A DNA stretch of 64,000 bases from Citrifermentans bemidjiense Bem (GCF_000020725.1 NC_011146.1:3781501-3845500), one strand, 5' to 3'. Shown: positions 1 through 9,035, numbered from the stretch's first letter. The notes: generated by a model not told the origin, from the sequence alone. Numbers and translations: made by a program.

Positions 1-268
1 CGGCCGAAAGCATGCGCGCCACGGCGTTCCTCGTCTCGATGTAGCCCGCGTTGTTCATGTAACGGTGCATCCCAGGGACGGGCGACTTGGCGAGCTTCAG
101 GAACTCGTCGCGGAAAGGCTGCGGGGGCTCCACGTCTGGGTTGCCCAGGGTGAAGTCGTAGACCTTGTCGGCCCCGAACTGCGCGCGAAGCTTCTCCCCT
201 TCCTCAAACATCTTCCTGATCCACGATGATTTCGCAATGAAACCGGCTATCTTATCGGCGACGGGCAT
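1..268 (-). CDS. Class I/II aminotransferase, N-terminal part (runs off window start)
   Basis: The reverse strand encodes about 89 residues beginning MPVADKIAGFIAKSSWIRKM and continuing through YDFTLGNPDVEPP, which is the N-terminal region of PLP-dependent fold-type I aminotransferases (helix, then the substrate-loop LGNPD motif). The remaining two thirds, including the PLP lysine, lie outside the window, so substrate cannot be judged. Two ATGs are adjacent (271 and 268); the second is preferred because the AAGGAGG ribosome site then sits at a normal distance. It is divergent from the sulfhydrylase gene at 448. The family call is confident; the specific reaction is unknown. Confidence 0.75.
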   Translation of the reverse strand, partial: MPVADKIAGFIAKSSWIRKMFEEGEKLRAQFGADKVYDFTLGNPDVEPPQPFRDEFLKLAKSPVPGMHRYMNNAGYIETRNAVARMLSA

Positions 269-447
269 CATCCCCTCCTTGATTTTTGATCTCAGCCTTA
301 TTAGCACATTACGGAAACAGCGGCAAGGCGTATTCCCCGCCCGTGAGCCTCGGGCTGCGGCTGCCTGAATATTTCCCTGCAAATCGCGGGGCAATCTGCT
401 ATGATGCCGCCCTGCATTTGGGCATCCGATTTTGACAGGAGGGATAC

Positions 448-1731
448 ATGAAAAAGGATTGGCGCATCGAGACCCAGGCGATCCAGGAAGGCTTCGCCCC
501 CAAGGACGGAGATCCCCGGATCCTGCCGATCTACCAGAGCACGACCTTCAAGTTCTCCAGCGCGGAGCACGTGGCGAAACTGTTCGACCTCGAGGTGGGC
601 GGACACTTCTACACCCGGCTCAGCAACCCGACCGCCGAGGGTTTCGAGACCAAGATAGCGGCCATGGAAGGGGGCGTCGCCGCCATGGCCACCTCCAGCG
701 GACAGGCCGCGACCAGCATGGCCATCATGAACATCTGCCAGGCCGGCCAGCACGTGGTCGCCGCCAGCACCTTGTACGGCGGCACCTACTCGCTTTTCGC
801 CAACACCTTCCCGAAGATGGGCATCGAGGTGACCTTCGTCGATCCCGAGGCAGACGAGGCCGCCATCGAGGCCGCCTTCCGCCCCGAGACCCGCGCACTT
901 TTCGGCGAGACCATAGGGAATCCAGGCTTGAACGTGCTCGACTTCGAGAAGTTCTCCCGGATCGCCAAGAAGATGCAGGTGCCGCTCATCATCGACAACA
1001 CCTTCCCGACGCCGTACCTGTGCCGCCCCTTCGAGCACGGCGCGGACATAGTTATCCACTCGGCAACCAAGTACATCGACGGGCACGCCACCAGCGTGGG
1101 CGGGGTCATCATAGACAGCGGCAATTTCAACTGGGGCAACGGCAAGTACCCCGAGATGACGGAGCCGGACTCCAGCTACCACGGGCTCAAGTACCTGGAG
1201 ACCTTCGGCAAGCTCGCCTACATCGTCAAGGCGCGGGTGCAGCTCATGCGCGACCTGGGCTCCTGTCCTGCGCCGATGAACGCCTTCCTGTTCAACCTGG
1301 GGCTGGAGACGCTGCCGCTGCGCATGCAGCGCCACAGCGAGAACGCGCTCGCCATGGCCAAGTACCTGGAAAAGCACCCAGCGGTGAGCTGGGTGACCTA
1401 CCCGGGACTGGAGAGCCACAAAAGCTACGCCCGCAGCAAGAAGTACCTCCCCAAGGGAGCGAGCGGCGTCCTCACCTTCGGCATCAAGGGAGGGGCCGCG
1501 GCAGGAAAGAAATTCATGGAGAGCTGCCGGCTCGTGGCGCTGGTGGTGCACGTAGGGGACGCCAGGAGCTGCGTCCTGCACCCGGCGAGCACCACCCACC
1601 GCCAGCTGAACGAGGAGCAGCAGATAGCTTCCGGCGTCTCCCCCGACCTGATCAGGCTTTCGGTCGGCATCGAGCACATCGACGACCTGATCGCGGACGT
1701 GAACCAGGCGCTTTTGGCCAGCCAGAAGTAA
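448..1731 (+). CDS. O-acetylhomoserine sulfhydrylase / Cys-Met metabolism PLP enzyme
   Basis: A 427-residue member of the Cys/Met metabolism PLP family (trans-sulfuration enzymes), which make homocysteine or methionine precursors from O-acetylhomoserine and sulfide or methanethiol, or cleave methionine. Visible landmarks are YTRLSNPT near residue 58, SSGQAA near 88 and the PLP-binding motif SATKYIDGH with Lys208. The length matches O-acetylhomoserine aminocarboxypropyltransferases (about 425) better than cystathionine synthases (about 390). AGGAGG lies just upstream of the ATG. It is a single gene followed by a strong hairpin. A methionine gamma-lyase cannot be excluded from sequence alone. 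Confidence 0.85.
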   Translation: MKKDWRIETQAIQEGFAPKDGDPRILPIYQSTTFKFSSAEHVAKLFDLEVGGHFYTRLSNPTAEGFETKIAAMEGGVAAMATSSGQAATSMAIMNICQAGQHVVAASTLYGGTYSLFANTFPKMGIEVTFVDPEADEAAIEAAFRPETRALFGETIGNPGLNVLDFEKFSRIAKKMQVPLIIDNTFPTPYLCRPFEHGADIVIHSATKYIDGHATSVGGVIIDSGNFNWGNGKYPEMTEPDSSYHGLKYLETFGKLAYIVKARVQLMRDLGSCPAPMNAFLFNLGLETLPLRMQRHSENALAMAKYLEKHPAVSWVTYPGLESHKSYARSKKYLPKGASGVLTFGIKGGAAAGKKFMESCRLVALVVHVGDARSCVLHPASTTHRQLNEEQQIASGVSPDLIRLSVGIEHIDDLIADVNQALLASQK

Positions 1732-1772
1732 AAGCGCGACGCTACCGGCCTTTGGCCGCGCTGCCAACAAAG

Positions 1773-1800
1773 AAGGGGCGAGTGAATCCACTCGCCCCTT
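1773..1800. terminator. Bidirectional terminator hairpin
   Basis: Perfect 12-bp stem AAGGGGCGAGTG/CACTCGCCCCTT with a 4-base loop, between the convergent genes ending at 1731 (+) and 1825 (-). A T-rich stretch follows on the plus side, so it probably ends both transcripts. Confidence 0.75.
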
Positions 1801-1824
1801 CTCATTTTTAAAGCTTCCGCTACC

Positions 1825-2319
1825 CTACTTGCCGCAGCACTTCTTGTACTTCTGGCCGCTGCCACAGGTGCAGGGGTCGTTGCGCCCGATTTTAGGCCCC
1901 CTGACTATCGGCTGCTGGGGCGCCGGGTTCACCGCCATACCGTCGGTAAAGAACCAGCAGGACTTCTCCTTCTTGAAGAGAGCGCGCTCGTGATGCACCC
2001 TCTCCTCCCCATTCTCTTTCCAGCGTGCGATGAACTCGACCTCGCCTGTTTTGTCGTCCTTGCCGCCGTCCTTGGTCGAGACGATCTCAAGCCCCAGCCA
2101 TTCCGAGTTCGCGGCCCAGGCGCGGGTTCCGTCATGGTCATAACCCTCGCGGTGCTGGGCGTGGGTGGTTTCAAAGATAAAATCGGTCTCCACGTTGACA
2201 TACGCCGCGTAACGCGCGCGCATCAGTGCCTCTGCCGTCTCCGCGGGGCGCTGGCCCTTGATGATGGGCTGGCAACATTCAGCGTAGGCAAGACCGGTTC
2301 CACAGGCACATTGCTCCAT
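1825..2319 (-). CDS. YchJ family protein with SEC-C metal-binding motifs
   Basis: A 164-residue protein of the UPF0225/YchJ family. It starts with a SEC-C-like motif ([13 protein letters not shown], residues 4-16) and ends with a second one ([18 protein letters not shown]), flanking an NTF2-like middle domain with RARYAAYV. The SEC-C motif is the zinc-binding tail also found in SecA; the molecular role of YchJ is not established. AGGAGGAG precedes the ATG at 2319. It is 43 bases upstream (in transcription order, downstream) of the small gene at 2363-2653, so the two may be cotranscribed. Confidence 0.88.
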   Translation of the reverse strand: MEQCACGTGLAYAECCQPIIKGQRPAETAEALMRARYAAYVNVETDFIFETTHAQHREGYDHDGTRAWAANSEWLGLEIVSTKDGGKDDKTGEVEFIARWKENGEERVHHERALFKKEKSCWFFTDGMAVNPAPQQPIVRGPKIGRNDPCTCGSGQKYKKCCGK

Positions 2320-2362
2320 TGGTACTCCTCCTCGTTTCTATTTGGTTACTCAGTTGCTTGGT

Positions 2363-2653
2363 CTAGCAGTGATAATCGGCAGCTACCACTGAAGAGCATA
2401 CGCTTCTCATGTAGGCGGCCACTGTATCGGCGTGGTATGGGTGCACCTGGTAGGCCTGGAGATCTTCCAGCGAATCGAACCTGGTATAGAGTGCGATGTC
2501 CGCGGACCTGGGAGAGCGAATCACATCCACCCCCACCTCAAGCTGGCGCAGCATCTCGACCTTGCCGTCCATACTCAAAAGGAGCTGCTTTGCCTTTTCG
2601 ATCCCTTCAGGAGTCGACTCCTTCAGCGTGAATAACACTATGTGCGCAATCAT
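2363..2653 (-). CDS. Dabb (stress-responsive A/B barrel) domain protein
   Basis: A 96-residue single-domain protein starting MIAHIVLFTLKE and containing the ferredoxin-like Dabb fold pattern (DIALYTRFDSLEDLQAYQVH). Dabb proteins form dimeric alpha-beta barrels; most bacterial members have no assigned reaction. GGGAGA precedes the ATG. It lies directly upstream of ychJ in the same direction and is divergent from the exported protein gene at 2836. Confidence 0.85.
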   Translation of the reverse strand: MIAHIVLFTLKESTPEGIEKAKQLLLSMDGKVEMLRQLEVGVDVIRSPRSADIALYTRFDSLEDLQAYQVHPYHADTVAAYMRSVCSSVVAADYHC

Positions 2654-2835
2654 TTCTATCTCCCGTAACTTAATGGTGTTGCCTCGGATACCATGTAATA
2701 CATCGGCGCCAGCCTCCCTGTCAACGGTGGCAGTCTCTGTAACGAAAAAAAAGGTTGCACGTCGGGGGCAATGCTGCTATAAGGACCAACAAGACCGTTA
2801 TGGTCCTCTTTGAAATTTTCTGCTGGGGGGATGTG

Positions 2836-3591
2836 ATGACTGGCATTTTGAAATTAATGAGTATACTTGTACTGGCCTCCTTAATCTACACCGCACCGGG
2901 CGAAGCGGCCGAGAAGGTCCTCTTCGACACCGGGCATGGAGAGCGTTTCCAGGTGAGCGACACCGGGCCTTTGCAGCTTTCGGGGCTGGCCGGGATAATG
3001 AAGTCGGCGGGCGCGCAGGTCGAGACCACCGATCAGCCCTTCAGCGACGCGACGCTCGCCGGTGCCCACGCCGTGGTGATCAGCGGCGCCTTCAACGCGC
3101 TGCACCCAGCCGAGATCGAAGCTCTGCTCCGCTTCATGCAGCAGGGGGGCAAGCTCGCCGTGATGCTGCACATCGCCCCTCCGATGGCCACTCTCCTTGA
3201 GCGGCTGCAGGTGACCTACACCAATGGCGTGATCCAGGAACGGCAGAACGTGATCGATAACGACCCCTTGAGGTTCCGCGTGGAGCAGATAGCCCCGCAT
3301 CCGGCACTCTCCGGAGTGACCCGGTTCAGCGTGCATGGTGCCTGGGGGCTCTTGAACCTGACCCACACCGCCCGCATCGTCGCCTCTACCAGTCCGCAGG
3401 CATGGGTCGACGTCAACAGGGACCAGGTCCAAGCCAAGGAAGAGACGGCAAGCTTCGGCATAGCCGTTGCCGGCGACGTGGGCAAGGGAGGCTTCATCGC
3501 CTTCGGCGACGACGCCCTGTTCCAGAACAAGTTTCTTGACGACGACAACAGATACCTGGCCAGGAGTCTGGCCGGCTGGCTGAATAACTAA
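2836..3591 (+). CDS. Exported DUF4350-like protein
   Basis: About 251 residues from the ATG at 2836, which follows a GGGGGG ribosome site; an upstream in-frame start at 2755 has no such site. An N-terminal signal peptide (MTGILKLMSILVLASLIYTA, cleavage near AAEK) directs export. The body (VLFDTGHGERFQV, AHAVVISGAF, EALLRFMQQGGKLAVMLH) is like the DUF4350 / ThuA-type glutamine-amidotransferase-like fold, where a short-lived open surface binds an unknown ligand. No catalytic residue can be named. Superoxide reductase follows after 24 bases, suggesting one transcript. Confidence 0.65.
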   Translation: MTGILKLMSILVLASLIYTAPGEAAEKVLFDTGHGERFQVSDTGPLQLSGLAGIMKSAGAQVETTDQPFSDATLAGAHAVVISGAFNALHPAEIEALLRFMQQGGKLAVMLHIAPPMATLLERLQVTYTNGVIQERQNVIDNDPLRFRVEQIAPHPALSGVTRFSVHGAWGLLNLTHTARIVASTSPQAWVDVNRDQVQAKEETASFGIAVAGDVGKGGFIAFGDDALFQNKFLDDDNRYLARSLAGWLNN

Positions 3592-3615
3592 TCAACCAAC
3601 AGGAGGGAATTGAGC

Positions 3616-3990
3616 ATGGCAGAGGCATTGGGAATCTACAAATGTGGGAGCTGCGGCAACATCGTCGAGGTATTTCATGCAGGCGGGGGCGAACTGGTCT
3701 GCTGCGGAGCGCCGATGACGCTGCAAAAGGAGAACACGGTCGACGCTTCCAAAGAGAAGCACGTGCCGGTGATCGAGAGGGGCCAGGGGAGCATCACCGT
3801 TAAGGTCGGGAGCATACCGCACCCTATGGAGAGCGCCCACTACATCGAGTGGATCGAGGTGATAGCCGACGGCAAGGTCTACCGCGCCCAGTTGCAGCCG
3901 GGGCAGGCCCCCGAGGCGACCTTCCCGGTCACCGCCAAGGAAATCAAAGTGCGCGAGTACTGCAACATGCACGGACAGTGGTCTGCGTAA
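3616..3990 (+). CDS. dfx: Desulfoferrodoxin (2Fe superoxide reductase)
   Basis: A 124-residue cytoplasmic iron protein that reduces superoxide to hydrogen peroxide without producing oxygen, suited to anaerobes. The N-terminal desulforedoxin-like centre shows CGSCG near residue 12 and LVCCGAPM near 29, giving the Fe(Cys)4 site. The catalytic neelaredoxin domain shows [22 protein letters not shown] and the C-terminal CNMHGQW, which hold the Cys and His ligands of the second iron. The ATG at 3616 is chosen over TTG at 3610 because AGGAGGGAATTGAGC sits at normal spacing. It probably works with the rubrerythrin at 39.8 kb. Confidence 0.93.
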   Translation: MAEALGIYKCGSCGNIVEVFHAGGGELVCCGAPMTLQKENTVDASKEKHVPVIERGQGSITVKVGSIPHPMESAHYIEWIEVIADGKVYRAQLQPGQAPEATFPVTAKEIKVREYCNMHGQWSA

Positions 3991-3995
3991 CGTAG

Positions 3996-4044
3996 AAAAG
4001 GGGACAGGCTACTTTTTTATTTGTAAAAGTAGCCTGTCCCCCTT
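3996..4044. repeat. GGGGACAGGCTAC palindrome, copy 1
   Basis: Inverted repeat with arms AAAGGGGACAGGCTACTTTT and its complement, loop about 7 bases, directly after the superoxide reductase stop codon. It may end transcription as well. The same palindrome recurs at 4134, 40277 and 51049. Confidence 0.9.
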
Positions 4045-4133
4045 TCAAACTAGTGACTTTACCGGTTCACACCCAAAGAGATAAAGGCGCGATTGTACTG
4101 CAACATCGACGGGCGCTGTTCAGCATCAAAATA

Positions 4134-4183
4134 AAAGGGGACAGGCTACTTTTCGTTTTGAAAAAGTAGCCTGTCCCCTTTTT
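4134..4183. repeat. GGGGACAGGCTAC palindrome, copy 2
   Basis: Second copy of the palindrome, 90 bases from copy 1, placed just after the stop codon of the convergent RhlE gene. The two copies bracket a unique 90-base spacer. Confidence 0.9.
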
Positions 4184-4199
4184 CCTTCTTTTTACTTTC

Positions 4200-5615
4200 C
4201 TACCTGCCGCTGCGGCGGGCGGCGTGGTTCGCGGGGCGGTTGCCGCCGGGGTGCTGCCGGTGCTTTCCAGCAGGCCCGGAAGCATGGCCGCCATCTGCCG
4301 AGCCGTCTTTGCTGCCGTGAGCGGCAGGACGGCCGGAAGCGGCTGCGTTACCTTTCGCGCCCACTGCGGAAGCCGGTTTGGCCCCGGCGGGTCCGGCTGC
4401 GGCGGGTCTCCCGGCGCCGGGCTTGGCTCCGTCTCTCCGGCGCTGAGGTTCGCGGGGCGGCCGGGCGAACTCGGTGTCCTTTTGCGGAGCGGGGACCGCG
4501 TAGTCGAACCCCTCGATGCGGCGGCGCTCGATCTTCGTTCCCAACACTTTCTCGATGCTGCGCACCGTGTAGTCGTCTTCCGAGGTCACCATGGTGAAGG
4601 CGTCGCCGGTCTTGGCGGCACGGCCGGTCCGGCCGATGCGGTGGGTGTAGGCCTCGGGGGTATCCGGGATGTCGTAGTTGATGACGTGGGAGATGAGCGA
4701 GACGTCGATGCCGCGCGCGGCGATGTCGGTGGCGACCATGATCTGGAAGGTGCCATCCCTGAAGCCGTCGAGTGCCGCCTGCCTTCTGTTCTGGGAAAGG
4801 TTCCCCTGCAGCGAGGTCGCCTTGTAGCCGGCCTTCTCCAGTTGCTCCCCTACCCTCTTGGCGCGGTGCTTGGTCTTGGTGAAGATCAGCACGCTCTCGG
4901 TGTCGGTGTGCTTAAGCATCTCGAAGAGAAGCGGGGTTTTCAGGTGCTGCCCCACGGGGTAGAGCGCATGCGACACGGTAGCGGCGGGAGCCGTGCGGCT
5001 CACCTGCACCGTGACCGGGTTGCGCAGGATCTCATGAGCCAGCCTGCGGATATCGTCGGGCATGGTGGCGGAGAACATGAGGTTCTGCCTCTTGCCGGGG
5101 AGCGCCCTCAAGATCTTCCTCACGTCGGGGAGAAAGCCCATGTCGAACATCTGGTCCGCCTCGTCCAGCACCAGGATCTCGACCCTGGAGAGGTCGATGG
5201 TCCCCTGGGAGATGTGGTCCAAAAGGCGCCCCGGGCAGGCGACCACGATTTCGGCACCTTCTTTGAGCTTCTTGATCTGGGTGTTGATGTTGACCCCGCC
5301 ATATACCGTGACGCTTCTCAGGCGGGTCTGCTTCCCCATGCCGTTCAGGGCATCGTTGATCTGCTCTGCAAGCTCACGGGTGGGGGCGAGGACCAGACCG
5401 CGGACATGCCCGCGCTCTTCCTGCACCAGGCGGTGCAGCATGGGAAGGCCGAAAGCGGCAGTCTTGCCGGTGCCGGTCTGGGCCAGGCCGAGTACGTCCT
5501 GCCCGGAGATGACCGAGGGAATCGCCTGCAACTGGATGGGGGTCGGGGTGACGTACCCCATGGCCTCGATGCCTGCCTGGACCTTGGGGTGCAAATTAAA
5601 CTGTTTGAAATCCAC
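4200..5615 (-). CDS. rhlE: DEAD-box RNA helicase, RhlE type
   Basis: About 471 residues. The helicase core has the Q motif (TPIQLQAIP), Walker A AQTGTGKT, PTRELAEQ, the DEAD box (DEADQMFDMGF), SAT and HRIGRTGRA, i.e. a complete ATP-dependent RNA unwinding engine for rRNA or mRNA remodelling. After residue 380 comes a low-complexity tail rich in Ala, Gly, Pro, Arg and His, typical of RhlE proteins and likely an RNA-binding extension. The GTG at 5615 is preferred: ACAGGAG lies seven bases upstream and translation then begins VDFKQFNLHP, matching the family. A hairpin plus T-run lies about 30 bases upstream of this start. Confidence 0.9.
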   Translation of the reverse strand: MDFKQFNLHPKVQAGIEAMGYVTPTPIQLQAIPSVISGQDVLGLAQTGTGKTAAFGLPMLHRLVQEERGHVRGLVLAPTRELAEQINDALNGMGKQTRLRSVTVYGGVNINTQIKKLKEGAEIVVACPGRLLDHISQGTIDLSRVEILVLDEADQMFDMGFLPDVRKILRALPGKRQNLMFSATMPDDIRRLAHEILRNPVTVQVSRTAPAATVSHALYPVGQHLKTPLLFEMLKHTDTESVLIFTKTKHRAKRVGEQLEKAGYKATSLQGNLSQNRRQAALDGFRDGTFQIMVATDIAARGIDVSLISHVINYDIPDTPEAYTHRIGRTGRAAKTGDAFTMVTSEDDYTVRSIEKVLGTKIERRRIEGFDYAVPAPQKDTEFARPPREPQRRRDGAKPGAGRPAAAGPAGAKPASAVGAKGNAAASGRPAAHGSKDGSADGGHASGPAGKHRQHPGGNRPANHAARRSGR

Positions 5616-5646
5616 TATTACTCCTGTCAATCGATGTACATGCCAC

Positions 5647-5680
5647 AAAAAACCCCAGAAGCTTAGAAGGCCTTGGGGTC
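5647..5680 (-). terminator. Hairpin with T-run upstream of rhlE
   Basis: On the minus strand ACCCCAAGG pairs with CTTCTGGGGT and is followed by TTTTTT. It may terminate the upstream exported-protein gene or act as a leader attenuator for rhlE, as it ends only about 30 bases before the rhlE start. Confidence 0.55.
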
Positions 5681-5785
5681 TTTGCTAATTAGAACTGGAC
5701 TATAGCATGAAAGTATCGGAAGTAGGGATATTTTATTTTTCTCCCTCAGAGAGATTTCATTCGATGTGCCGGAAATCTCCTTGCG

Positions 5786-6397
5786 CTAGCGACGGTCCCT
5801 CCCCTCCCGACGGTCGTCGCTGCGGTCATCATGCCGGGCGTACTCCCTGTCGCGGTAGCTATCGCGGTCGCGGTCCCGATGCTCGCCCCAGCGGCCGTCG
5901 CCGCGGTCGTGGTCGTGCATGGAGACCGGGCGATACCAGCGCCCCCGGTAATGATCGCGGTCGCTCAGGTAGGCGCGGTACTCCCGGTCACGGTAATAGC
6001 GTATCTGTCTGTAGTCGTGGCGGTGCAACCGGTACGGGAGTCTTTCCCTGGTGACGTAGGCCCAGGGGCCGCCGTAGCTGCGGGACATGAACCAGCGGCC
6101 GCCCCGATTCTGGTAGTAGCAGTCGTCAAGGTAGACCACGTCGTATGGGGCGCCGACAGAGACGTAGAAGCCAAGGTTAGGAGAATAGATGAAACCCGCA
6201 GGCTCGGCGTAGACGGGTTCGCCATAGGCGACCGGCTGAGGATAACTTGGATAACTCGGATAGGTCACCACCGCCGCTGGGGGTGGCGGCGCGACCACCA
6301 CCGGCACGCCGATGTTAACGCTTACGTCCATCCTTGCCTGAGCGCTCGCCGCACCGGCTAGCACGATGAGTATTGCTGCTGCGAGATGCTTTTTCAT
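5786..6397 (-). CDS. Exported Arg/Asp/Tyr-rich protein
   Basis: About 203 residues from ATG 6397 (GGAGAAGGAC just upstream). A clear signal peptide (MKKHLAAAILIVLAGAASAQA) is followed by a Pro/Tyr-rich segment (PYPSYPQP-like), a central part with VGAPYDVVYLDDCYYQNRGGRWF, and a strongly charged C-terminal third made of Arg, Asp, His and Tyr. Proteins of this kind are common and poorly characterised in Geobacter-like genomes and are probably periplasmic. No enzyme motif is visible. It is monocistronic and divergent from the sensor kinase gene at 6613. Confidence 0.7.
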   Translation of the reverse strand: MKKHLAAAILIVLAGAASAQARMDVSVNIGVPVVVAPPPPAAVVTYPSYPSYPQPVAYGEPVYAEPAGFIYSPNLGFYVSVGAPYDVVYLDDCYYQNRGGRWFMSRSYGGPWAYVTRERLPYRLHRHDYRQIRYYRDREYRAYLSDRDHYRGRWYRPVSMHDHDRGDGRWGEHRDRDRDSYRDREYARHDDRSDDRREGRDRR

Positions 6398-6612
6398 GTC
6401 CTTCTCCTTGGCGGCCTGAAGCCGCGCTGTCCTTTTCGGTAGTTTGCCTGTTGCAGCATCAACTCTTGCTTTGATTTTCACAATAGCCGCTCAATGTGGA
6501 GAAAATATGCAGCAATTGTGGAATTTCTGCTCCATCGGAAGATGCGATGGCGCATTGCCGGCATCTGTGTTAATAAAAAAGCAGCGTTACCAATTCTAAT
6601 AGTGGGCTACCC

Positions 6613-8063
6613 ATGAAGATAATGATCAAATACAGGCTGTTGATCGCCATGCTCGCCGCAACCGGGGCCGTGGTGGTCTCGATGTTCCTCATCATGCAGT
6701 GGAGCATCGGGCGCGGCTTCCTGGCCTACGTCAACACCATGGAAGAGGACCGGCTCGGACGGCTCGCCCAGGTGCTGGAGCGGGCCTACCAGGCGAACGG
6801 GAGCTGGGACTTCGTCAAGGACGACAACGCCACCTGGTCGAAACTCGTTGCCGCCAGCAGGGAGACAAGCGACCTGGACCGGACCGAGCACGGCGAGCGA
6901 AGAATGACGCCGCCCCCCCGCCGTTTCCCAACCTCTCCGGGCATCCCTTGCCGCCGCGCTTCCAATACCGTTTCGAGGGAAGGGTGCTGCTGCTCGATGC
7001 GCAGAAGGTGAAAGTGATCGGTATGCCGAGCGCCCAAGAGGCGGCGCAACTGCACAAAATTACGAGCTCCGGCAGCATCGTCGGCTACGTCGGGCTGCGC
7101 CCCAGGCAGCGCCTCACCGACAACTATCAGCTCCTTTTCGTCAAGCAGCAGAAACTCACCATGGGTCTCGTGGCGGTGGTTATGTTCCTCGTTTCCGCCG
7201 CGATCTCGCTACCTTTGGCCCACCGCCTGGTGCTCCCCATCAAGCGGCTCGCCGCCTCCATGCACCGCCTCGCCTCCGGCGAGTACAGCACCAGGGTCGC
7301 CGTCGGCCCCGAAGACGAACTGGGGCAACTGGCGCGCGACTTCAACACGCTTGCGCTGACGCTGGAGAACAACGAGCGGGCGCGCCGGCGCTGGGTGGCG
7401 GACGTCTCGCACGAGCTGCGCACGCCGCTTGCCATCCTGCGCGGCGAGATCGAGGCGATCCAGGACGGCGTGCGCCAGGCAGGCCCGGAGTCGATGCGCT
7501 CCCTGCACGGCGAGGTCATGCACCTAAGTCGCCTGGTCGACGACCTCTACCAGATCTCCCTCTACGACATAGGGGCCCTGACCTACCGCAAAGAGAGTAT
7601 CGATTTGAAGGAGGTGCTGGAGGATGCGCTGGCCATGCTGGGGCAGGAATTCGTCCAGAAGGGGATCAACCTCTCCATCGAGCTGCCGCGAGACGACGGC
7701 TGCTCCGTCTTCGCGGATCCTGACCGGTTGGGCCAGCTTTTCTCGAACCTTTTGGACAACTCGCTCAAGTACACCGATGCCGGGGGCAAACTGTCGGTCA
7801 GGCTTAGCTGCCGGGAAAATTTAGCCCTGGTGGAATTTGCCGACAGCGCCCCGGGAGTGGCCCCGGACCAGTTGGAGCGCCTTTTCGACAGGCTCTACCG
7901 GGTAGAGAGCTCGCGCAACCGCGCCAAAGGGGGCGCGGGGCTGGGCCTTGCCATCTGCAAGAACATCGTGGAGGCCCACGAAGGAACCATATCCGCCCTC
8001 CCTTCCCCGCACGGCGGGGTGCTGATCAGGGTGGAACTGCCGCTTACCGGGAGCAGGACATGA
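6613..8063 (+). pseudogene. BaeS-like sensor histidine kinase, frameshifted
   Basis: The reading frame opened at ATG 6613 carries the first transmembrane segment (RLLIAMLAATGAVVVSMFLI) and about 100 residues, then runs out of register at a C7 tract (6913-6919). The rest continues in the -1 frame: RFEGRVLLLDA, second transmembrane segment (LTMGLVAVVMFLVSAAISL), HAMP, HisKA with VADVSHELRTPLA, and ATPase boxes FSNLLDNSLKY and GGAGLGLAICKNIVEAH. One extra C would restore a single protein of about 483 residues. It overlaps the response regulator by four bases (ATGA). Causes could be a real null mutation, slippage-based switching, -1 frameshifting or a sequencing error. Confidence 0.8.
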
Positions 8064-8731
8064 CACAAAGAGTGATGATCGTAGAGGACGAGGAGAAGCT
8101 GGCGAGCCTTTTGGGCGACTACCTGAAGCAGTCGGGTTTCGAGACCATCTGGATAGCCGACGGCAACGAGGTGCTGCCGCGGGTGAGGGAACAACAACCC
8201 GACCTGATGCTGCTCGACCTGATGCTCCCCGGGCGTGACGGCCTGGAAATCTGCAAGGAGATAAGAACCTTCTCGCAGCTCCCCATCATCATGATCACGG
8301 CGCGGGTGGAAGAGATCGACCGCCTGCTCGGCCTGGAGCTTGGCGCCGACGACTACATCTGCAAGCCCTTCAGCCCCCGCGAGGTGGTGGCCAGGGTAAA
8401 GACGGTGCTGCGGCGGACGGGCGAGCAGGCCCCGGCGCAGACACACGGCCTCACCCTCGACGCCGACCGCTATTTGGCGCTCTTCCATGGTCATGATCTA
8501 GAACTCACCGTGGTCGAGTTCAAGCTCTTGCACTTCCTCTACCAGAACCCGGGCCGGATCTACTCCCGGAGCCAGTTGATGGACCGCATCTATTCGGACC
8601 AGCGCATCGTCAGCGACCGCACCATCGACAGCCATATCAAGAAGCTGCGCAAAAAGATCGCCGCAGTAGCCCCCGACCAGGAGATCATCTATTCCATATA
8701 TGGTGCAGGGTACAAGTACGAGCCGGCGTAA
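8060..8731 (+). CDS. BaeR-like response regulator (OmpR/PhoB family)
   Basis: A 223-residue two-component regulator. The receiver domain has the acidic pair in MIVEDEEKLASLLGDYL, the phospho-accepting Asp in DLMLLDLMLPG, the conserved Thr in MITAR and Lys in ICKPFSP. The C-terminal winged helix has LTVVEFKLLHFL and SDRTIDSHIKKLRKKI for DNA binding. The opening resembles BaeR, which in enterobacteria controls envelope-stress and efflux genes. It overlaps the kinase gene by four bases, so translation would depend on the frameshifted upstream reading. Confidence 0.88.
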   Translation: MTQRVMIVEDEEKLASLLGDYLKQSGFETIWIADGNEVLPRVREQQPDLMLLDLMLPGRDGLEICKEIRTFSQLPIIMITARVEEIDRLLGLELGADDYICKPFSPREVVARVKTVLRRTGEQAPAQTHGLTLDADRYLALFHGHDLELTVVEFKLLHFLYQNPGRIYSRSQLMDRIYSDQRIVSDRTIDSHIKKLRKKIAAVAPDQEIIYSIYGAGYKYEPA

Positions 8732-8842
8732 CCCTCCCCTGCTCTTCATTTACCTTCGACTACTCCCCCTCCGGCCTTTACAGCCTTGCCTCACGCCCCC
8801 CACTCAGGATAATCGAAATTCCACCTTCGAAAACTCCTATTG

Positions 8843-8865
8843 TTTAATGAATTCGTCGACCGATA
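8843..8865 (+). promoter_or_regulatory. Possible chemoreceptor promoter (TTTAAT-N12-CGATA)
   Basis: TTTAAT at 8843-8848 and CGATA at 8861-8865, 12 bases apart, upstream of the first chemoreceptor. The same pair with the same spacing, in a similar 40-base context, lies before the second one (10980-11002). CGATA fits the -10 core of sigma-28-type promoters; the -35 match is weak. The rest of the 8732-9035 spacer shows only a small hairpin (8938-8959). Confidence 0.4.
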
Positions 8866-9035
8866 TCTACTTAACAGCGACTTGGTTTCGAAATCAGCTT
8901 TAACTTCGGAGCCGGAGCGAAAACGAGGTAGTGATGTTAAACAGCCTGGAGGCGGCTGTTGAGTCCTGTAGCTAGAATTTCCTCAACCACCCCCACCTGC
9001 AGAGGTCATCGAGATTTGGAAAAGGGAGGCAATTA

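Noticed and set aside
301-1811. Long open frames on both strands over the sulfhydrylase gene
   Set aside because: GC-rich codon bias opens the other frames; their proteins are low-complexity Arg/Gly/His-rich with no family features.
4045-4133. Small mobile unit framed by the first two GGGGACAGGCTAC palindromes
   Set aside because: The 90-base interior has no repeat elsewhere in this window and no target duplication could be seen.
8732-9035. Possible GEMM/cyclic-dinucleotide riboswitch before the first chemoreceptor
   Set aside because: The spacer has a small hairpin but lacks the conserved GEMM core sequences.
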